From Azotimanducus chitobiosivorans (GTDB lineage Bacteria; Pseudomonadota; Gammaproteobacteria; Pseudomonadales; Azotimanducaceae), in the NCBI GenBank assembly GCA_965200235.1, contig OZ241339.1:2046001-2110000 (forward strand): a stretch of 64,000 bases of DNA, given 5' to 3'. Under the pieces are notes generated by a model. That model ran no database searches and had not been told where the DNA came from. It worked only from the letters and a program-made list of their open reading frames with translations. The position numbers and the translations under genes are program-made. Positions 60,427 through 64,000 of this stretch are shown piece by piece. Numbering within the stretch: position 1 is the stretch's first letter; each line of letters opens with the position of its first letter.

Positions 60427-62433
60427 CTAAAGGCTGATAGCGTACATGCTTCTCACCTCGTCACCGAGCGCTTCCTTGAGCGGCGCGAGCCACGGCTCAA
60501 AGGGTTTCCACGCTGCGAGCGCATCTCGGTAGATGGGCTGCCGAACCTGCTCGGAGCTTGGGGTGCGGATGCTGCGCTCGGTTCGGTGGTATTCGAGGCA
60601 TTGGGGTTCGAATTCCAAGCCGCAGAAGTCGAGCATGCGTCTGACCTCGCCTTCGAGTTCGTCGACCACGTCCTCGTGCCGGACGAGCAGGACAAAGCCC
60701 GGCAGCACCTTATTCCAATGCGCCATGAGCTCGATGTACTCGCGGTAGTAGTTGCCGATTTCCTTGAGGCCGTATGAAAACTCATACCCTTGGCCGAAGA
60801 GCTGCTTGAAGCCGCTGAAGCAGCAGGACATCGGGTCGCGGCGGGCGTCGATGACCTTGGCGTTCGGGAGGATCAGCTTGATCAGGCCGATGTGGGCGAA
60901 GTTGTTGGGGTTCTTGTCGATGAAGAAAGGGGCGCGCCCGCGATGCACCTGCGTGTCCTGTATGTACTGCTCGCCGAAGCGTCGGAAATAGTCGAGATCG
61001 AGGGTATCTAAGATATGCGGATAGCCGATGCCTTCGGCGTGCCGCTTGCCGCGGTCAAGGCGATTCGCAAGCGCGATGAGGTTGGGGAGCTCGAGCGTTC
61101 CGTCGATTTGCGAGTGGGATGCGAGGATTTGTTCGAGGAGGGTGGAGCCTGAACGCGGCAGGCCGACGATGAAGATGGGATCGGGGGCGCCGCTGCCAGT
61201 ACCTGCCCTTTTTTTGAAGAAGGCTTCGGTGAAGACGTCGCGCTGCGCGCCGAGTCGCTTTGCAAAGTTGTCCGGGTCATACTTGACTGATGCTTGTTTG
61301 AGTGCGTTGCCGCGCTCGTAGTAGTCGAACGACTGTCGGTGGTCTTGCGCGTCCTCGAACGCCTTGCCGAGCGCAAAGCACAGGTGAATGCAGTCTTCGA
61401 GCGCGGTGTCCGCGCTACGCTCACGCTCGCGCATATGGCGAATTTCTTGGTCTGTGAACCGATAGGTCTTGGTGTTGGCGAGCGACCAGAAGGCGTCTCC
61501 GTAGTCCGGGGCAATCTCGTAAGCGCACCGGTACGAGGCGGTGGCGGCATCAAGCTTGCCGATGGCTTTTTCGGCATGACCGCGCTGCAGGTGCAGCCGG
61601 TGCTGGCTCTTGGTCTGGCTGATGACCTGGTTGTAGAGCTTGATGGCTTGCTCGTACTCGCCGATGCCAGCCTTGGCGCTCGCGTGCATTGAGAGGTAGG
61701 CGAAATTATCCGGCCATTGCGCCGTGAGCCGTTCGGTGTGCGCATGGGCGAGTTCGAACTTCTGCATCTTCAAGGTCAAGCTAGCAAGGTCGCTGCGGCA
61801 GCGCTCGTTGTCGGGGTCGAGTTCAAGGGCGGTGGTGAGCAGGAACTCGGCTTCACCGAACATGTCAAGCTTGTCGCGGATTTCGGCCAGCAAGCGCATG
61901 CCTTCGACATGGGTTTTTCTCGTCTGCAGGAAATGCCGGCAGAGGCGGTCCGCTCGCTGCAATCGACCTTCTTGGAGATAGCTGCTGACGCTTTGCAGTT
62001 CTTTTGGCAGGGATTCGAGGTATTCGACTTCCGATTGGGACGCAGAGCGACGCTCGCTCATGCCCGCGATCTCATAGAGGTTCACGAGCGCCTTCCAAGA
62101 GGCGAGGAGCGCGGGGTTTCGTTTCACCGCGTCTTCGTAGCTCTCGCGAGCAGGGTTGAGCTGGTTGTCTGAGAGCAATGCGTGTCCACGCTCCTGATAG
62201 GCGCGAGCGAAATCAGCATTCACCGCGATGAGTTCGTCGAGCGTGGCAAGTGCTTCAGGCAGATTGCCTGCATAGCGCTCGGCGACGGCGAGGGTGTACA
62301 TCGCTTCGAAGCGCACGTCTTCGTCAGCCTTGCGGCCTGTGCGATCAAGCGATTTCTTTAAGTTCTGTGCGGCTTCTTCGAACTTGGCGTTGGCGATGAG
62401 CGCGCGCGCGGCCCGAACTTCGCTTTGCTGCAT
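60427..62433 (-). CDS. TPR-repeat sulfotransferase
   Basis: 668 residues. The first ~400 are tetratricopeptide repeats (for example LPEALATLDELIAVNADFARAY). The C-terminal part is a sulfotransferase fold with the PAPS-binding loop FIVGLPRSGSTLLEQILASH near residue 420 and later KVIDARRDPMSCCFSGFKQL. No signal peptide is seen. The acceptor is unknown. Such fusions are common next to TonB-dependent receptors in marine proteobacteria, and here the gene follows one directly (27 bases). Confidence 0.88.
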   Translation of the reverse strand: MQQSEVRAARALIANAKFEEAAQNLKKSLDRTGRKADEDVRFEAMYTLAVAERYAGNLPEALATLDELIAVNADFARAYQERGHALLSDNQLNPARESYEDAVKRNPALLASWKALVNLYEIAGMSERRSASQSEVEYLESLPKELQSVSSYLQEGRLQRADRLCRHFLQTRKTHVEGMRLLAEIRDKLDMFGEAEFLLTTALELDPDNERCRSDLASLTLKMQKFELAHAHTERLTAQWPDNFAYLSMHASAKAGIGEYEQAIKLYNQVISQTKSQHRLHLQRGHAEKAIGKLDAATASYRCAYEIAPDYGDAFWSLANTKTYRFTDQEIRHMRERERSADTALEDCIHLCFALGKAFEDAQDHRQSFDYYERGNALKQASVKYDPDNFAKRLGAQRDVFTEAFFKKRAGTGSGAPDPIFIVGLPRSGSTLLEQILASHSQIDGTLELPNLIALANRLDRGKRHAEGIGYPHILDTLDLDYFRRFGEQYIQDTQVHRGRAPFFIDKNPNNFAHIGLIKLILPNAKVIDARRDPMSCCFSGFKQLFGQGYEFSYGLKEIGNYYREYIELMAHWNKVLPGFVLLVRHEDVVDELEGEVRRMLDFCGLEFEPQCLEYHRTERSIRTPSSEQVRQPIYRDALAAWKPFEPWLAPLKEALGDEVRSMYAISL

Positions 62434-62460
62434 GGGTTTTGGCCACTCTTTCCAGAGCGG

Positions 62461-63999
62461 TTATTCCATGTCGTAGGTAAACCGGAGGCCGACGGTGCGA
62501 GGTCGATTGGTCGTCACCGAAGGCGTGTAGTCGATGACGTTAACGTTGAGCTCGGCGTTCTCGTCCAAAACATTATCAATGAAGAGCTCCGCGCCCCAGG
62601 TATCTGTTCGCAGGCCGACCGCGAAGTTGACGAAGGTGTAGGCTTGCTGGACGTAGCGTGCGGCCTTCCATCTGGTATCGCCGTTCGCATCCACGCCGAC
62701 GAAGCTTGGGTCGGTGACGATGGCAAGGTCGTCTCCCACGAGCGGCGCGCCGAAGAATCCACCTTCCTCTTGGATTTCGAGGCCGCTGTTGCGTCCGAAC
62801 ACGAGGCGCGTGACATCTTCTGCGAGATAGGCGTCGCCGCTCAGTTCCGCAGGGCTCTCGCCGGTATAGGTGACGCTTGCCCGCACATAGGCATCGGCGC
62901 GCAGGTTCATGACGTTGATATCTGGGAAGTCGTAGTTCGCCCGCAAGTTGAAGCGGTACTCGGGCGTCCAAGGGAGGCGGCTGCCGACGGGCACGACGAC
63001 TCCTTCAAGCTGAGGGTTGACGCGGGTGAGTTCGTTGTCCACGTAGCTGAACCCGCCGTTGAGGCTGAGTCTCGGCGTTGCGAGCCAGGTGAAGTCCAAG
63101 TCCACGCCGTTGGCCTCGGCGTCGCCGGCGTTCTCGATGAAGACGAGAAAGGCAACGTTGGCTGGGTCAAAGCGGGACACTTGCAGGTTGGTGATGTCGG
63201 ACCAATAGGCGGTGGCGTTGATGCGCAAGGTGCTGTCCAGAAAGGTGCTCTTGAAGCCGATTTCGAAGTTTTCGAGCTCGTCGGTTTGGACGATGGCAGG
63301 CACGAGGTAGCCTTCATAAGGACCGCTTTGGTTGCCGGAAGGTGTTCCAGCATTGCGGTTCGCCGTCTGTGGACGGAAGCCTTCAGAGAAGGCTGTGAAC
63401 AGCATGACATCGTCATTGATGTCCCAATCGATGGTAGCTCGGAAGATGGTGTCGGACTGGTTGATGACACCGTCGTTGTCGAGCCCGCCTAGGAAGAAGC
63501 TGCCGTCCGCTGCGCCGTCGGCGATAAGCCCTGCATTGGATTCGGAGAAAAAGGTCTGAAGATCTGCCTGATTCGCGGAACCGGCGAAGGCGCCGAGGGC
63601 TTCAAGCCGCCTGGAAACCCGATTGTCGAACGATTGCCCATCGCAGGGCGTAGCGGCGCCCTTGCAGCCGAACGATGAGCCCGTTGACCCTGTGAACTCA
63701 AAGTCCATGTCGTAGTCGCGCGCGCCCAAGCTTGCCGAAACCTGATCAGTGATATCAAAGCTGAACTCGCCAAAGAAGGCGATCTGGTCTTCGTTGCGGG
63801 CAAAGTTGTTAACAAATATGGTGCTCGGGCCGCGGCCGAAGGGATTGCTCACGCCGTCCACCGTGCTGACGATGTTGGTGGCTGCGGGTGGCGAATTTGC
63901 CGGGTCGGTCTGTGTGCCGGGCGCCGAGTTGACGTTGAACCCCGCATCGACCGCGCCGCTGTACATGAATTCGCCGTTGGAGACGGTTTCCTGCTCATC
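62461..63999 (-). CDS. TonB-dependent receptor, C-terminal barrel (cut by window edge)
   Basis: The frame is open to the right window edge, so the signal peptide, TonB box and plug are outside. The visible ~512 residues are alternating beta-strand sequence with typical phrases: INDDVMLFTAFSEGFRPQTAN, LENFEIGFKSTFLDSTLRIN, TPRLSLNGGFSYVDNELTRV, and the last strand RPRTVGLRFTYDME. It takes up a large or scarce substrate across the outer membrane using TonB energy; the substrate is unknown. It is upstream of, and probably co-transcribed with, the TPR-sulfotransferase. Confidence 0.88.
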   Translation of the reverse strand, partial: DEQETVSNGEFMYSGAVDAGFNVNSAPGTQTDPANSPPAATNIVSTVDGVSNPFGRGPSTIFVNNFARNEDQIAFFGEFSFDITDQVSASLGARDYDMDFEFTGSTGSSFGCKGAATPCDGQSFDNRVSRRLEALGAFAGSANQADLQTFFSESNAGLIADGAADGSFFLGGLDNDGVINQSDTIFRATIDWDINDDVMLFTAFSEGFRPQTANRNAGTPSGNQSGPYEGYLVPAIVQTDELENFEIGFKSTFLDSTLRINATAYWSDITNLQVSRFDPANVAFLVFIENAGDAEANGVDLDFTWLATPRLSLNGGFSYVDNELTRVNPQLEGVVVPVGSRLPWTPEYRFNLRANYDFPDINVMNLRADAYVRASVTYTGESPAELSGDAYLAEDVTRLVFGRNSGLEIQEEGGFFGAPLVGDDLAIVTDPSFVGVDANGDTRWKAARYVQQAYTFVNFAVGLRTDTWGAELFIDNVLDENAELNVNVIDYTPSVTTNRPRTVGLRFTYDME

Positions 64000-64000
64000 A

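Noticed and set aside
62425..63492. Plus-strand frame of 355 codons at the right end
   Set aside because: It lies opposite the TonB-dependent receptor, whose barrel sequence is unmistakable; the plus-strand product has no recognisable domain.
1..64000. tRNA, rRNA or riboswitch genes
   Set aside because: I saw no cloverleaf, rRNA or known riboswitch sequence on reading; a covariance-model scan would be needed to exclude small RNAs.

Overview
The window looks like a chromosome segment of a GC-rich gammaproteobacterium. The main evidence is gene order: murU-lptD-surA-pdxA-rsmA-apaG-apaH-cca (23.9-32.3 kb) follows the classical gammaproteobacterial lptD-apaH order. ribH, nusB and thiL, the purH-purD pair, tsaD, coq7, gpsA and proS are also present. 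Between these housekeeping blocks lie accessory regions rich in repeats, insertion sequences, MITE-like elements and broken genes, as in a genome under relaxed selection such as a host-associated lineage (inference only).

Layout. 0-4 kb: the C-terminal part of a large DUF1998 helicase cut by the window edge, then a DUF2335 membrane protein and a small partner. 4.08-4.95 kb: a complete IS5-family element. 5.0-20.4 kb: an array of secreted ankyrin-repeat genes (986, about 1777, 920, 593 and 104 residues). Within it a two-gene module occurs twice: a 174-residue Cys-containing secreted protein overlaps by 4 bases a secreted HELLH (zinc-metalloprotease-like) protein that ends in ankyrin repeats. 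Homologous leader sequences precede four of the transcription units, and remnants of the DUF2335 gene pair bracket the array. 20.4-23.9 kb: a graveyard of gene fragments (DUF4143 ATPase, a PIN-domain gene with two frameshifts, an AAA ATPase) plus a MITE. 23.9-32.3 kb: envelope biogenesis, PLP synthesis, rRNA methylation and tRNA CCA addition. 32.4-35.7 kb: enoyl-CoA hydratase, an SDR remnant, arsC, a yihY gene broken by a MITE, and a thioredoxin-like lipoprotein. 35.6-49.7 kb: proS, a DUF3604 protein, ribH, an inserted accessory block (orphan VapB, DUF4268, Fic), nusB-thiL, coq7, a double cyclic-nucleotide-binding protein, purHD and tsaD.

49.8-57.0 kb is the most interesting accessory locus. 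A putative secreted protein with calcium-loop (FG-GAP-like) motifs and a Cys-rich C-terminus is followed by a polytopic membrane protein, and the pair is repeated. The second copy starts inside the gene with a 543-base block apparently identical to the first, then diverges, and is followed by a divergent membrane protein of exactly the same length. This constant-then-variable layout resembles an orphan cassette of a polymorphic toxin-immunity locus. The second copy is interrupted by three abutting elements (MITE, IS630-family IS, MITE) whose removal restores the reading frame.

57-64 kb: oxyR divergent from an aldehyde dehydrogenase, gpsA, a TPR-sulfotransferase, and a TonB-dependent receptor running off the right edge.

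The mobile elements share a theme. An IS5-family IS (4.1 kb) and two MITE-like elements (34.4, 55.0 kb) have nearly the same ends and sit at CTAG or CTAA sites. A second MITE type (22.7, 53.5 kb) also sits at CTAG.
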